From DASWIP01 sp036397635 (GTDB lineage: Bacteria; Actinomycetota; AC-67): a stretch of 21,540 nucleotides of DNA. Position 1 is the first letter of the stretch; every line of letters starts with the position of its first letter. The translations under genes were made by a program, and so were the position numbers. Below, in pieces: positions 1 through 6,852 of the stretch. Location of the stretch: assembly GCA_036397635.1 (NCBI GenBank), contig DASWIP010000078.1, positions 1 through 21,540 on the forward strand, in the 5' to 3' direction. The notes under the pieces are model-generated. The model did not search any database. It was not told the DNA's origin and saw nothing but the letters and a program-made list of their open reading frames with translations.

Positions 1-325
1 CCCGCGGTTCGAGTTCGCCGCGGGGACGCTCGCCCGCGACCAGCACGGCAACGCGCTCGGCGGCATCCGCCTGCCTCCGATCGACGTGCCGGCCGCGCGC
101 TACGTTTCGACGTCATGCGGCCTGGGCGGCATCACCGTGCCGTTCACGGAGGCCGAGCTGCTCGCGCTGTATCCGACGCATGATGCGTACTACCAACCGA
201 TGGTCGCGCGCACGGCGGACGCGGTCGAGGCCGGCTACCTGTTGCCTGAGGATTCTGCCGATCTGCTGGCGCGCGCGTGTGCGATGAAGAACCGGTGGCT
301 CGAACCGGCCGGGCCTTGCGTCTGA
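1..325 (+). CDS. Alpha/beta hydrolase-domain protein, C-terminal end (partial)
   Basis: This is the 3' end of a gene that begins before the window; the frame is open from base 2 to the TGA at 323-325. The visible 107 residues contain DQHGNALGGIRLPPIDVPAA near the start, then an ALYPTHDAYYQPM segment and a final helix (EDSADLLARAC). This order (GN-LGGIR-P-DVP, a turn, LYP-H-Y, then a helical tail) is what I recall from the C-terminal part of the actinobacterial alpha/beta hydrolase domain family PF20091; the family call is from memory. The catalytic nucleophile and acid lie outside the window, so activity cannot be judged. A short palindrome (acgccgc/gcggcgt, 327-341) follows the stop, but its one-base loop makes it a poor terminator. 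Confidence 0.6.
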   Translation, partial: PRFEFAAGTLARDQHGNALGGIRLPPIDVPAARYVSTSCGLGGITVPFTEAELLALYPTHDAYYQPMVARTADAVEAGYLLPEDSADLLARACAMKNRWLEPAGPCV

Positions 326-341
326 CGCCGCAGCGGCGTTG

Positions 342-416
342 CGGCCTCAGGTCATCGTTTTCCCCGAGCTCTCGCTGACCGGCTATGAGCCGGATCTCGC
401 CGCAGGTTTAGCGTTT
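342..416 (+). pseudogene. Remnant of a carbon-nitrogen hydrolase (nitrilase family) gene
   Basis: Only about 25 codons are recognisable. They read VIVFPELSLTGYEPDLAA, the strand and loop that carries the catalytic Glu (FPE) of the Glu-Lys-Cys triad in nitrilase/amidase enzymes. The conserved N-terminal strand that should precede it is missing: the upstream gene's stop codon lies 17 bases away. After base 416 the reading frame no longer resembles the family, and no Lys or Cys motif follows. It therefore looks like a fragment left by deletion on both sides. From 417 to 611 I see no other gene. A chance match is possible, but the motif is long and specific. Confidence 0.5.
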
Positions 417-611
417 CTCGGAGGGTCAGCCACGTCTGGCTCCACCCGTCGAGATCGCGTCGTCCTCTCGTATGAGGGTGATCGTCGGGGCGTTCCGGCC
501 AGAATCGGCGCGCGACTCCATATCGGCGCGTTCATCATCTCGCCCCTTCAGACCAGATCGGGCATCCCGGCCGGAAGGTGACGGATACTGGTCTGTCGAA
601 CCTCCCTCTTG

Positions 612-1190
612 ATGAGATCATTCGTTGCGCCGCTGCTGGCGATCCTGACGCTGGCCTCCCCGATGCCGTCCGATGCGTTCCGCGCGGGCATCGTCGAGGT
701 TCGTTGCCTGGGCGCGTCCATCGATGTCGGCGACGAGTACCTCTCGGTGGTTTCATGCTCATTCCCGATCCAAGGTGAGGTCAGCACCGAGGGTCCGGCC
801 CCGTTCCACCAGGCATGGCGCGCGTTCACCGGGATCGGGCGGTGTCAAGACTCACGGTGCCTGACGTGGTTCCGCTGGGATGTGGCCGGGACGGTCGGAC
901 CACTGCTCGAGCAGGGCAGTCTGCACTACGCGGAAGAGACAGTCGCTATCGACCTCACGCTCACTGGTACCGGCGATACGACGGCGGCACATGCGCCATC
1001 GGTGGGCGTGACACTGCTGATGCAGCGTGCAGCGGAGGGCGAGATCACGGTCGCCATGCCGGACGGCCGCACCATGAGCGGCACAACCACCTCCGCCGCC
1101 TTAGGGACCATCCACGCCGTGTACGCGACCCCGTGGTTGCAGAATGCGGGGAACGAGGTCCCGAAGATCTTAGAACTCCTCGCGCGCTGA
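612..1190 (+). CDS. Secreted protein of unknown function
   Basis: 192 residues. The N-terminus is a clear signal peptide (MRSFVAPLLAILTLASPMPS followed by DA), with cleavage likely near residue 22. The mature part has four Cys in two pairs (VRC and SCS; GRC and SRC), suggesting disulfides outside the cell. It ends with a motif of the form G-x-I-x(4)-PDG-x(2)-MSG-T and then VYATPW. A similar ending is seen in the protein at 2860-3405. I chose the ATG at 612 over the TTG one codon upstream; no strong ribosome-binding site is visible. The family is not recognised and no catalytic motif is apparent. Confidence 0.6.
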   Translation: MRSFVAPLLAILTLASPMPSDAFRAGIVEVRCLGASIDVGDEYLSVVSCSFPIQGEVSTEGPAPFHQAWRAFTGIGRCQDSRCLTWFRWDVAGTVGPLLEQGSLHYAEETVAIDLTLTGTGDTTAAHAPSVGVTLLMQRAAEGEITVAMPDGRTMSGTTTSAALGTIHAVYATPWLQNAGNEVPKILELLAR

Positions 1191-1311
1191 CCTGCAACAG
1201 CACCTCATAAGGCCGCGTGCGTCATGATCTCAGTCGCTAGACGACGGATCTCGCACCGCGGAACGAGGATGGCCTGCGGGGCCCGAGCCGATCTGCGAAA
1301 CCGGTGCAGCG

Positions 1312-1388
1312 TGGTGGGCGCGACAGGACTCGAACCTGTGACCTCCAGCGTGTCGAGCTGGCACTCTAACCAACTGAGCTACGCGCCC
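1312..1388 (-). tRNA. tRNA-Val(GAC)
   Basis: On the minus strand the gene folds into a full cloverleaf: acceptor GGGCGCG/CGCGCCC, D stem GCTC/GAGT, anticodon stem CCAGC/GCTGG, T arm ACAGG-TTCGAGT-CCTGT, discriminator A and an encoded CCA (1312-1314). The seven-base anticodon loop is TCGACAC, so the central triplet is GAC (Val). Position 33, before the anticodon, is C instead of the nearly universal U. A possible -10 box TATCAT lies at 1419-1424 (minus strand). A perfect 8-bp inverted repeat (1393-1409) would form a leader hairpin 5' of the tRNA. Confidence 0.88.
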
Positions 1389-1483
1389 GGGGGTGCCGTC
1401 GGACGGCACGGGGACGGATGATACCAGCCGCCACCGACCACCGGTCTCGCGCTTCTGACCTCAAGTAACGTGGCGCCGGGAGG

Positions 1484-2896
1484 ATGCGAGCCAACCCGGA
1501 AGCACCCGGCGAGCGGCGGACGATGCTGCTGCTGTTCGCCATCTCGGCCTCGGCGTTCCTGCTGTTCCAGGAGGGCGCGATCACCGGGTCGGACGGCGCG
1601 AGCATGTTCGAGGTGACGCGCTCGATCGTGACCGACGGCGACGTCACGGTGGACGCCCCCGGCCTGGGGGTGCCCGGCGAGGGCGGCCCGGTCTCGAAGT
1701 ACGGGATCGGCCAGCCGCTGGTCTCGCTGGTCCCCTACCTCGCGGTCTGGCCGGTCGCGCGCGCGCTGGGCGACCGGGGCGACGCGCTCGAACGGTTCGC
1801 GGTCTCGTGCACGATCCCGATCCTCGGCGCGCTCCTGGTCGTGGCCATCTTCGCGCTGGGACGACGGCTCGGCGCCGGTCGGCGCGCGGCCGCCTTGGTC
1901 GGGATCGGCTCCGTCGCAGGCACGTTCGTCTTGCCTTACACGAAGGAGTTCTTCAGCGAGCCGCTCGCGACGCTGGGCATCACGATCGCGATCGAGCGCG
2001 CGCTCGCGCGCCGGCCGGGCTGGTCGGCCGCTGCGCTGGGCTTGGCCATCCTGACCCGGCCGCAGACCGTTGTGGTCCTGCCCTTCGTCGCCTGCGTGTG
2101 GTGGCGCTCCGGCGGGCCGGCCGCGCGATGGCGCACCGCGATCCCGCTGGTGCTGACCGGCGGTGGCGTGGTCGCGTACAACATCGCGCGGTTCGGCGAA
2201 GCGACCGAGTTCGGCTACGCGGCCGAGCCCGGTTTCTCGACGCCGTTGCTGACCGGCGCGCGCGGCCTGCTGCTCGATCCGTCGGCGAGTCTGTTGCTGT
2301 TCGCGCCCGTGGTCGTGCTGCTGCCGGCCGCGCTGACGAAGCTCTGGCGCTCGGACGCCGACGCCGTCGTGATGCTCGGCGGGAACCTGCTCGCGACGTT
2401 CGTGCTGACCGCGTTGTGGTGGTCGTGGGCGGGCGGCTGGTCGTGGGGCCCGCGCCTGCTGATCCCCGGCGTCGTGCCTGCCCTCGCCGCGCTCGCGCCC
2501 TGGATCGAGCAGCGCCGCGCCAGGCTGCACGCCGCTTCGGCGCTGCTCGGACTCGGCCTGCTGGTGTCGTTGCCGGCGATGCTCGTCTCCACGCGCGCGC
2601 AGCAACTCGACGTGCCGCCGCCCGAGAACGGCCCGCGCGTGCTGCGGCAGTACGAGCTGCTCGGAACGACGGCGCGCTTCACCGCGAGCAACCTGTCCGC
2701 GCGGCCTGAGGGGGATCATCGCCGCTACCTGAGCCTGTGGCAGGTCAACGTGATCGGCGAGCTGGGCAAGGCCGGATCGGTGATCGCGATACCGGGCTCT
2801 CTGGTGTTGATCGGCGGCGCGATCGTCGCGGGACGGAAGCTGCGCGAGCAGCTCGCCGATCAGAACGGGATCCAGTACACCGACGTCAGCGAGTAG
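1484..2896 (+). CDS. Polytopic membrane protein, probable GT-C-type glycosyltransferase
   Basis: 470 residues with about ten hydrophobic segments. An N-terminal membrane helix (residues 14-29) is followed by a loop with SDGASMFEVTRSIVTDGDV, then SKYGIGQPLVSLVPYL. An acidic residue in the first outer loop followed by a YG-G-P/S motif is typical of membrane glycosyltransferases that use lipid-linked sugars (GT-C, DUF2142/GT39-like). This is recognised from architecture and motif, not from a decisive signature. The C-terminal tail is hydrophilic. The ATG at 1484 directly abuts GGGAGG, which is too close for a normal ribosome-binding site. An in-frame ATG at 1523, just before the first helix, is the alternative start. 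Its 3' end overlaps the convergent gene at 2860-3405 by 37 bp. Donor and acceptor are unknown. Confidence 0.6.
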   Translation: MRANPEAPGERRTMLLLFAISASAFLLFQEGAITGSDGASMFEVTRSIVTDGDVTVDAPGLGVPGEGGPVSKYGIGQPLVSLVPYLAVWPVARALGDRGDALERFAVSCTIPILGALLVVAIFALGRRLGAGRRAAALVGIGSVAGTFVLPYTKEFFSEPLATLGITIAIERALARRPGWSAAALGLAILTRPQTVVVLPFVACVWWRSGGPAARWRTAIPLVLTGGGVVAYNIARFGEATEFGYAAEPGFSTPLLTGARGLLLDPSASLLLFAPVVVLLPAALTKLWRSDADAVVMLGGNLLATFVLTALWWSWAGGWSWGPRLLIPGVVPALAALAPWIEQRRARLHAASALLGLGLLVSLPAMLVSTRAQQLDVPPPENGPRVLRQYELLGTTARFTASNLSARPEGDHRRYLSLWQVNVIGELGKAGSVIAIPGSLVLIGGAIVAGRKLREQLADQNGIQYTDVSE

Positions 2897-3405
2897 AGCC
2901 CGACCAGGTCCGTCACGCCCGATACCGCGCCGTGGGGGGCGCGCACCGTGCCGGTCGCGTGTCCGGGCCGGTAGGCGAGCACACCGCCGTGAACGAACGG
3001 GACGGGGAAGCCGAACTCGAGCATGGGGCTCGGCCGCGGAAGGCCACGTTCGACCACGACCAAGTCGATGTCGATCGGGCCAGCGCGCGCTGTGATAGCC
3101 GCAGCTTCCAGGAGCGGCCACGCGATGGAAACCGACCCCTCGCCGCAGCCTTGATCGGTGCCGCTGAACGTGTAGACCGTGGCGCAGACCGAGGAATACT
3201 CGTAGCCGAAGTATGGATCGCTCGGGTCGAGCACAGCGTTCCCGCCTTCACCGACGTAGCCCTCGATAAGCGCGACGACGTCGGCGGATTCGAATCGGAT
3301 CTGCACGGCACGGAAGCGTCCGGTGCCGTAAGAGGATGCCTCGCCCGGAGCAGCGGTCCCGAGCGCGCCGAGCAGCACCACCACGATCGCGGCTCGTACG
3401 CGCAT
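2860..3405 (-). CDS. Secreted protein of unknown function
   Basis: 181 residues with a signal peptide (MRVRAAIVVVLLGALGTAAP, cleavage near residue 23) and a mature domain with two Cys (VCAT and GCGE). The ATG is preceded on the minus strand by GGGGGAAGAGC, a good ribosome-binding site. The C-terminus (APHGAVSG-T, then SVYWIPF) resembles that of the secreted protein at 612-1190, so the two may be distant members of one family. Its last 37 bases overlap the end of the membrane-protein gene on the opposite strand. No known domain is recognised. Confidence 0.6.
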   Translation of the reverse strand: MRVRAAIVVVLLGALGTAAPGEASSYGTGRFRAVQIRFESADVVALIEGYVGEGGNAVLDPSDPYFGYEYSSVCATVYTFSGTDQGCGEGSVSIAWPLLEAAAITARAGPIDIDLVVVERGLPRPSPMLEFGFPVPFVHGGVLAYRPGHATGTVRAPHGAVSGVTDLVGLYSLTSVYWIPF

Positions 3406-3463
3406 GCTCTTCCCCCTTGCCGCCGGCGCGCCAAGCCTACCCCAAGGCTACGATGTGGGGGTC

Positions 3464-3655
3464 ATGCACCGATCCCGGCACCTCTTGATGGTGTTCGGTG
3501 CCGCGACGGCAACAGTGGGGATCCTCTGGATCGTGTTCCCGTTCGCCGTTGTCGTCCTCGGCTACGCCGCGGTCTACGCGCTCGTCCCCTTCGGCCTGCT
3601 CTCTACGGTGCAGCGTGTCCGCGCCCGTCGGCCGTCAACCCCGGTGGGCGATTGA
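3464..3655 (+). CDS. Small membrane protein of unknown function
   Basis: 63 residues from the ATG at 3464 (MHRSRHLLMVFG), with GTGGGGG 4 nt upstream as a possible ribosome-binding site. Two hydrophobic stretches, around residues 8-27 and 29-47, are followed by a basic tail (QRVRARRPS). The topology would be a two-helix hairpin with both ends in the cytoplasm. The frame is open upstream to 3404, but that stretch is non-hydrophobic and would overlap the divergent gene's start, so the shorter form is preferred. Coding status is uncertain for so short a frame in GC-rich DNA. Confidence 0.4.
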   Translation: MHRSRHLLMVFGAATATVGILWIVFPFAVVVLGYAAVYALVPFGLLSTVQRVRARRPSTPVGD

Positions 3656-3740
3656 TGCCGACGCCTCCGTCGATAATGCGCGAACGGAAAGAGCAACCGA
3701 TCCCGCCGGGCTCGCCAAGCGCGGGAAGGTTCAAGATCTG

Positions 3741-3811
3741 AGGCGGCGCCCGGAATTGAACCGGGGTACAGGGATTTGCAGTCCCTTGCCTAACCGCTCG
3801 GCCACACCGCC
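3741..3811 (-). tRNA. tRNA-Cys(GCA)
   Basis: The minus strand gives acceptor GGCGGTG/CGCCGCC, anticodon stem AGGGA/TCCCT with loop CTGCAAA (anticodon GCA), and T loop TTCAATT. The discriminator is T73 (base 3741), the known identity base of tRNA-Cys. CCA is not encoded, so it must be added after transcription. It lies downstream of tRNA-Gly and is probably co-transcribed with it. A weak inverted repeat (tcccgc 3701-3706, gcggga 3721-3726) follows it and could be a terminator, but there is no T-run. Confidence 0.93.
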
Positions 3812-3819
3812 AGCACACA

Positions 3820-3849
3820 CGAGAGCCGGACGCGAAAGCCCGGCTCTCG
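3820..3849 (-). repeat. 10-bp inverted repeat between tRNA-Gly and tRNA-Cys
   Basis: The arms cgagagccgg (3820-3829) and ccggctctcg (3840-3849) are perfectly complementary around a 10-base loop. The hairpin fills most of the 40-bp spacer between the two tRNAs. It could direct processing of the tRNA-Gly 3' end or partly terminate the transcript. It lacks a T-run, so strong termination is unlikely. Confidence 0.55.
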
Positions 3850-3851
3850 AG

Positions 3852-3923
3852 AGCGGACGACGGGATTCGAACCCGCGACCCTCACCTTGGCAAGGTGATG
3901 CTCTACCACTGAGCCACGTCCGC
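3852..3923 (-). tRNA. tRNA-Gly(GCC)
   Basis: The minus strand gives acceptor GCGGACG/CGTCCGC, D arm GCTC-AGTGGTA-GAGC, anticodon stem CACC/GGTG with loop TTGCCAA (anticodon GCC), and T arm GCGGG-TTCGAAT-CCCGT. The discriminator is T (base 3852), usual for bacterial tRNA-Gly; CCA is not encoded. It is first in a two-tRNA unit with tRNA-Cys. Confidence 0.93.
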
Positions 3924-3934
3924 GTAAGACTGTG

Positions 3935-3964
3935 ATTCTACCCAAGCCGCGCGACCTCGACCAA
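3935..3964 (-). promoter_or_regulatory. Predicted promoter of the tRNA-Gly/tRNA-Cys unit
   Basis: On the minus strand, TTGGTC (3959-3964) and TAGAAT (3935-3940) are separated by 18 bp, close to the sigma-70/SigA consensus. The -10 box ends 11 bp before the tRNA-Gly 5' end. Confidence 0.5.
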
Positions 3965-3995
3965 CGATCTCGGCAGGCCGGTGATTCTTGCCTTT

Positions 3996-4430
3996 TCAGC
4001 GCCCGGTAGAACCGAACCCGCCGTCGCCGCGCGCGCTCTGCGGCAGGGCCTCGACCTCGCGGACCACCACCTCGGGAACCGCCTGAACCAGCAGCTGGGC
4101 GATCCGCTCGCCACGCCGCAGCTCGACCGCCTCGTGCGGGTCCAGGTTGACGAGCAGCACCTTGATCTCGCCCCTGTACCCCGCGTCGATCAATCCGGGC
4201 GCGTTGACCAGCGAGATCCCATGCCGCGCGGCCAGGCCCGAGCGGGGCAGCACGAACCCGGCGTACCCCTCGGGGATGGCCACGGCGATCCCGGTGGGCA
4301 TCGCGTGCCGCTCCCCCGGCTTGAGCGTCACGTCCTCGCGCGCGCGCAGATCCAGGCCCGCGTCTCCCGGGTGCGCGCGCGCCGGCAGCGGCAGCTCGGG
4401 ATCCAGACGCTGAACGAGCAGCTCGACCAT
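3996..4430 (-). CDS. dut: dUTP diphosphatase (dUTPase)
   Basis: 144 residues, the usual size of a trimeric dUTPase. It hydrolyses dUTP to dUMP and diphosphate, keeping uracil out of DNA and supplying dUMP for thymidylate synthesis. All conserved motifs are visible in order: HPGDAGLDLRA (motif 1), LPRSGLAARHGI (motif 2), NAPGLIDAGYRGEIKVLLVN (motif 3, with the catalytic Asp), ERIAQLLV (motif 4) and RGDGGFGSTG at the C-terminus (motif 5). The frame is open further upstream, but homologous sequence begins at the ATG at 4430 (MVELLVQRLDP). No good ribosome-binding site precedes it, so the message may be leaderless. It is divergent from the PLP decarboxylase with a 61-bp gap. Confidence 0.95.
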   Translation of the reverse strand: MVELLVQRLDPELPLPARAHPGDAGLDLRAREDVTLKPGERHAMPTGIAVAIPEGYAGFVLPRSGLAARHGISLVNAPGLIDAGYRGEIKVLLVNLDPHEAVELRRGERIAQLLVQAVPEVVVREVEALPQSARGDGGFGSTGR

Positions 4431-4491
4431 GAGGCCGCGAGGATACCCGTCGGCGTCGCCGAGGTGAAAGGCGCCGGTAGCATTGCCGCCC

Positions 4492-5916
4492 ATGGGAGTT
4501 CCGCTGGAACCGGACGACGGGCAGATGCGCGCGCTGCTCGAGGCGGCAGGATCGTTCGTGCGCGAGCACATCGGATCGCTGCCCGACCAGCCGTCCTGGG
4601 ATCTCGACGGGTTCGAGCAGCTCGTCGCCGCGATGCGCGAGCCGCCGCCCGAGGGCGGCCGCGAGATCGACGAGGTCCTCACGCGGTTCGGCCAGGCCGC
4701 AGCCAAGAGCCTCAACACGGCCGGCCCCGGCTACCTCGCCTACATCCCCGGGGGCGGCCTGTTCACCGCGGCGATCGCCGACCTGCTCGCCGACGCCGTG
4801 AACCGCTACGTCGGCCTGTGGTTCCCGGCGCCGGCGCTCGCGCAGATCGAGCAGACCGTGGTGCGCTGGCTCGAGGATCTGTTCGACTACCCGGCGGAGG
4901 CGCGCGGCATCCTGACCACCGGCGGGTCGATGGCGAACTTCTCGGCGATCGTGGCGGCGCGCCACGCGCTGCTCGGCGAGGACTTCACCGCGGGCACGCT
5001 GTACGTGACCGAGCACACCCACCACTCGATCGCCAAAGCCGCGTTCATCGCCGGGATCCCGGCGCGCAACGTGCGCGCCGTGCCGATCGACGCCGGGCTA
5101 CGCCTCGATCCCGACGCGCTCGCCGGGATGATCGCGGCCGATCGCGACGCGGGGTTGAAGCCGTTCTTCGTGGTCGCCTCGCTGGGGACGACCAACACCG
5201 GCGCGGTGGATCCGATCGATGCGATCGAGCGCGTCGCGCACGCGCACGGCCTGTGGCTCCACGCCGACGCCGCATACGGCGGCTTCTTCCAGTTGACCGA
5301 GCGCGGCCGCCGCGCGTTCAGCGGCGTCGAGCGCGCGGACTCGATCACCCTGGACCCGCACAAGGGCATGTTCCTGCCGTACGGGACCGGCGCGCTGCTC
5401 GTCCGGCATGGGGCAGCGCTGCGCGCCGCCCACAGCGTCGGGGAGGGCACCGCGTACCTGCAGGACCTCGCGGCCGAGGACGAACTGCCGAACTTCACCG
5501 ACTACGGTCCCGAGCTGTCGCGCGACTTCCGGGGCTTGCGAGTCTGGCTGCCGCTGCAACTGCACGGCGTGGCCGCGTTCCGCGACGCGCTCGACGAGAA
5601 GCTCGACCTGACGCGGTTCCTTTACGAGGGCTTGCTGGAGATACCCGACCTCGAGGTCCCGTGGGAGCCCGAGCTGTCGATCGTCGCGTTCCGCTACCGG
5701 CCGGGCGCGCCGGACGCCGACGCGCCGGATGCCGACGCGCTGAACCGGCGACTGCTCGAGGCGATCAACGCGTCGCGGCGGATATTCTGTTCGAGCACCG
5801 TCGTGGACGGCCGCTTCACGTTGCGCGCATGCATCGTGTCGCACCGGACGCACCGGGATCGGATCGCCGAGGCGCTGGAGATCATCCGGCGCGCCGCGAA
5901 GGATCTCGCCGGTTGA
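4492..5916 (+). CDS. PLP-dependent group II decarboxylase (aromatic-L-amino-acid decarboxylase family)
   Basis: 474 residues, normal for the family. Landmarks are GYLAYIPGGGLFTAA near residue 80, TTGGSMANFSAI (phosphate binding), SLGTTNTGAVDPI, HADAAYGGF (the Asp that contacts the pyridine nitrogen) and DPHKGMFLPYG, in which K291 is the expected Schiff-base lysine. Members decarboxylate aromatic or acidic amino acids, or act as aldehyde synthases; the substrate cannot be told from sequence alone. The ATG at 4492 is preferred over a TTG three codons earlier. The stop overlaps the next gene's start (TTGA), so the alpha/beta hydrolase is probably translated from the same message and may act on a related metabolite (inference). 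Confidence 0.88.
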   Translation: MGVPLEPDDGQMRALLEAAGSFVREHIGSLPDQPSWDLDGFEQLVAAMREPPPEGGREIDEVLTRFGQAAAKSLNTAGPGYLAYIPGGGLFTAAIADLLADAVNRYVGLWFPAPALAQIEQTVVRWLEDLFDYPAEARGILTTGGSMANFSAIVAARHALLGEDFTAGTLYVTEHTHHSIAKAAFIAGIPARNVRAVPIDAGLRLDPDALAGMIAADRDAGLKPFFVVASLGTTNTGAVDPIDAIERVAHAHGLWLHADAAYGGFFQLTERGRRAFSGVERADSITLDPHKGMFLPYGTGALLVRHGAALRAAHSVGEGTAYLQDLAAEDELPNFTDYGPELSRDFRGLRVWLPLQLHGVAAFRDALDEKLDLTRFLYEGLLEIPDLEVPWEPELSIVAFRYRPGAPDADAPDADALNRRLLEAINASRRIFCSSTVVDGRFTLRACIVSHRTHRDRIAEALEIIRRAAKDLAG

Positions 5917-6773
5917 GCAAGGACGCGGTCGAGTTGCCCGATGGGCGCGCGCTCGCCTACGAACGGCGGGGCACCGGTCCGACACTGGTCTGTCACCCGG
6001 GCGGCCCCGGGTTCACCGGCCTGTACTTCGGCGACCTGGCCGGTCTGGACGAGCAGCTCGAGTTGATCATCCTCGACCCGCGCGGCACGGGCGAGTCTTC
6101 CCGTCCCGCGGACCCGAAGGCCTACTTGATCGAGCACTATGTCGAGGACGTCGAGGCGTTGCGCGCGAATCTTGGGCTCGATGGGATGGCGCTGCTCGGG
6201 CATTCGCACGGCGGCGTGGTGGCGCAGGCGTACGCCGCAACCCATCCAGATCGGGTCGCGAAGCTGATCCTGGCCAACACGCTCTGCCGGTTCTCGCCCG
6301 AGCAGCAGGAGGCCATGCAGCAGGCGATGCTCCGCTACGAGGGCGAGGAGTGGTACGCCGACGCCGTCGTCGCGCTGGAGCAGGAGCAGGCCGCCGAGTT
6401 CGCCTCTGACGAAGAGATGAGCGCGCTGGTCGCACGCGAGCTGCCGTTCTACTTCCACCGCTTTACGCCCGAGGCGCGCGCCTGGGTCGACTCGTTGCGC
6501 GGGGACGTGCTGAACGCCGACACGTTGCGGTTCTTCAACGCCGAGCTGTTCACGACCTTCGACACGCGGCCGCTGCTCGAACGGATCACCGCGCCGACGT
6601 TGATCCTCTACGCCGAGCAGGACTTCATCACCGGCCCCGCGTGCGCGCGCGACCTGATCGAAGGTATCCCGGGCGCTCGTGTCGTCGCGTTGGCCGAGGC
6701 CGGTCACATGTCCTGGATCGAGCAGCCTGACGCCTTCAGGCGCGCGATCCTCGGATTCCTCGCCGTCTCCTGA
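5913..6773 (+). CDS. Alpha/beta-fold hydrolase (proline iminopeptidase-like)
   Basis: 286 residues starting at TTG 5913, whose last bases form the stop of the preceding decarboxylase gene (TTGA overlap). Features are CHPGGPGFTG (oxyanion region, HGGPG-like as in proline iminopeptidases), DPRGTGESSRP, the nucleophile elbow GHSHGG (S98), YAEQDF (D237) and EAGHMSWIEQP (H265), so the catalytic triad is complete. A helical cap lies at about residues 130-210. No signal peptide is seen, so it is probably cytoplasmic. Small peptides, esters or amides are possible substrates; none is predicted. The longer frame open upstream is a shadow of the decarboxylase and dut. Confidence 0.87.
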   Translation: MSKDAVELPDGRALAYERRGTGPTLVCHPGGPGFTGLYFGDLAGLDEQLELIILDPRGTGESSRPADPKAYLIEHYVEDVEALRANLGLDGMALLGHSHGGVVAQAYAATHPDRVAKLILANTLCRFSPEQQEAMQQAMLRYEGEEWYADAVVALEQEQAAEFASDEEMSALVARELPFYFHRFTPEARAWVDSLRGDVLNADTLRFFNAELFTTFDTRPLLERITAPTLILYAEQDFITGPACARDLIEGIPGARVVALAEAGHMSWIEQPDAFRRAILGFLAVS

Positions 6774-6778
6774 GATGG

Positions 6779-6824
6779 CCGAGCCCGGGCATGGGCGCAC
6801 CCCCGGCCCGTTTCCCCAGCTCGG
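6779..6824. terminator. Possible terminator hairpin between convergent genes
   Basis: The 79-bp gap between the hydrolase stop and the nrdJ stop contains nested inverted repeats: ccgagc (6779-6784) with gctcgg (6819-6824), and cgggc (6786-6790) with gcccg (6806-6810). No T-run is seen on either side, so this is a weak call. Confidence 0.25.
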
Positions 6825-6852
6825 ACCGAGGGCGCGCGGTTCTGTGGTTCTC

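Noticed and set aside
1393..1409. Palindrome 5' of tRNA-Val as an operator or attachment site
   Set aside because: It lies in the predicted leader between the -10 box and the tRNA, has a one-base centre, and no second copy or integrase is present.
1379..3121. A 580-codon minus-strand open frame opposite the membrane protein
   Set aside because: Low-complexity Arg/Asp/His/Gln translation. The plus-strand frame has clear hydrophobic segments and motifs; this one has none.
3790..5025. A minus-strand frame running through tRNAs, dut and the decarboxylase
   Set aside because: It would translate tRNA-Gly and overlap dut in another frame; a shadow.
3981..6773. A 930-codon open frame on the plus strand
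   Set aside because: Only its last 287 codons (the hydrolase) are real. The rest is Arg/Ala-rich out-of-frame sequence across dut and the decarboxylase.
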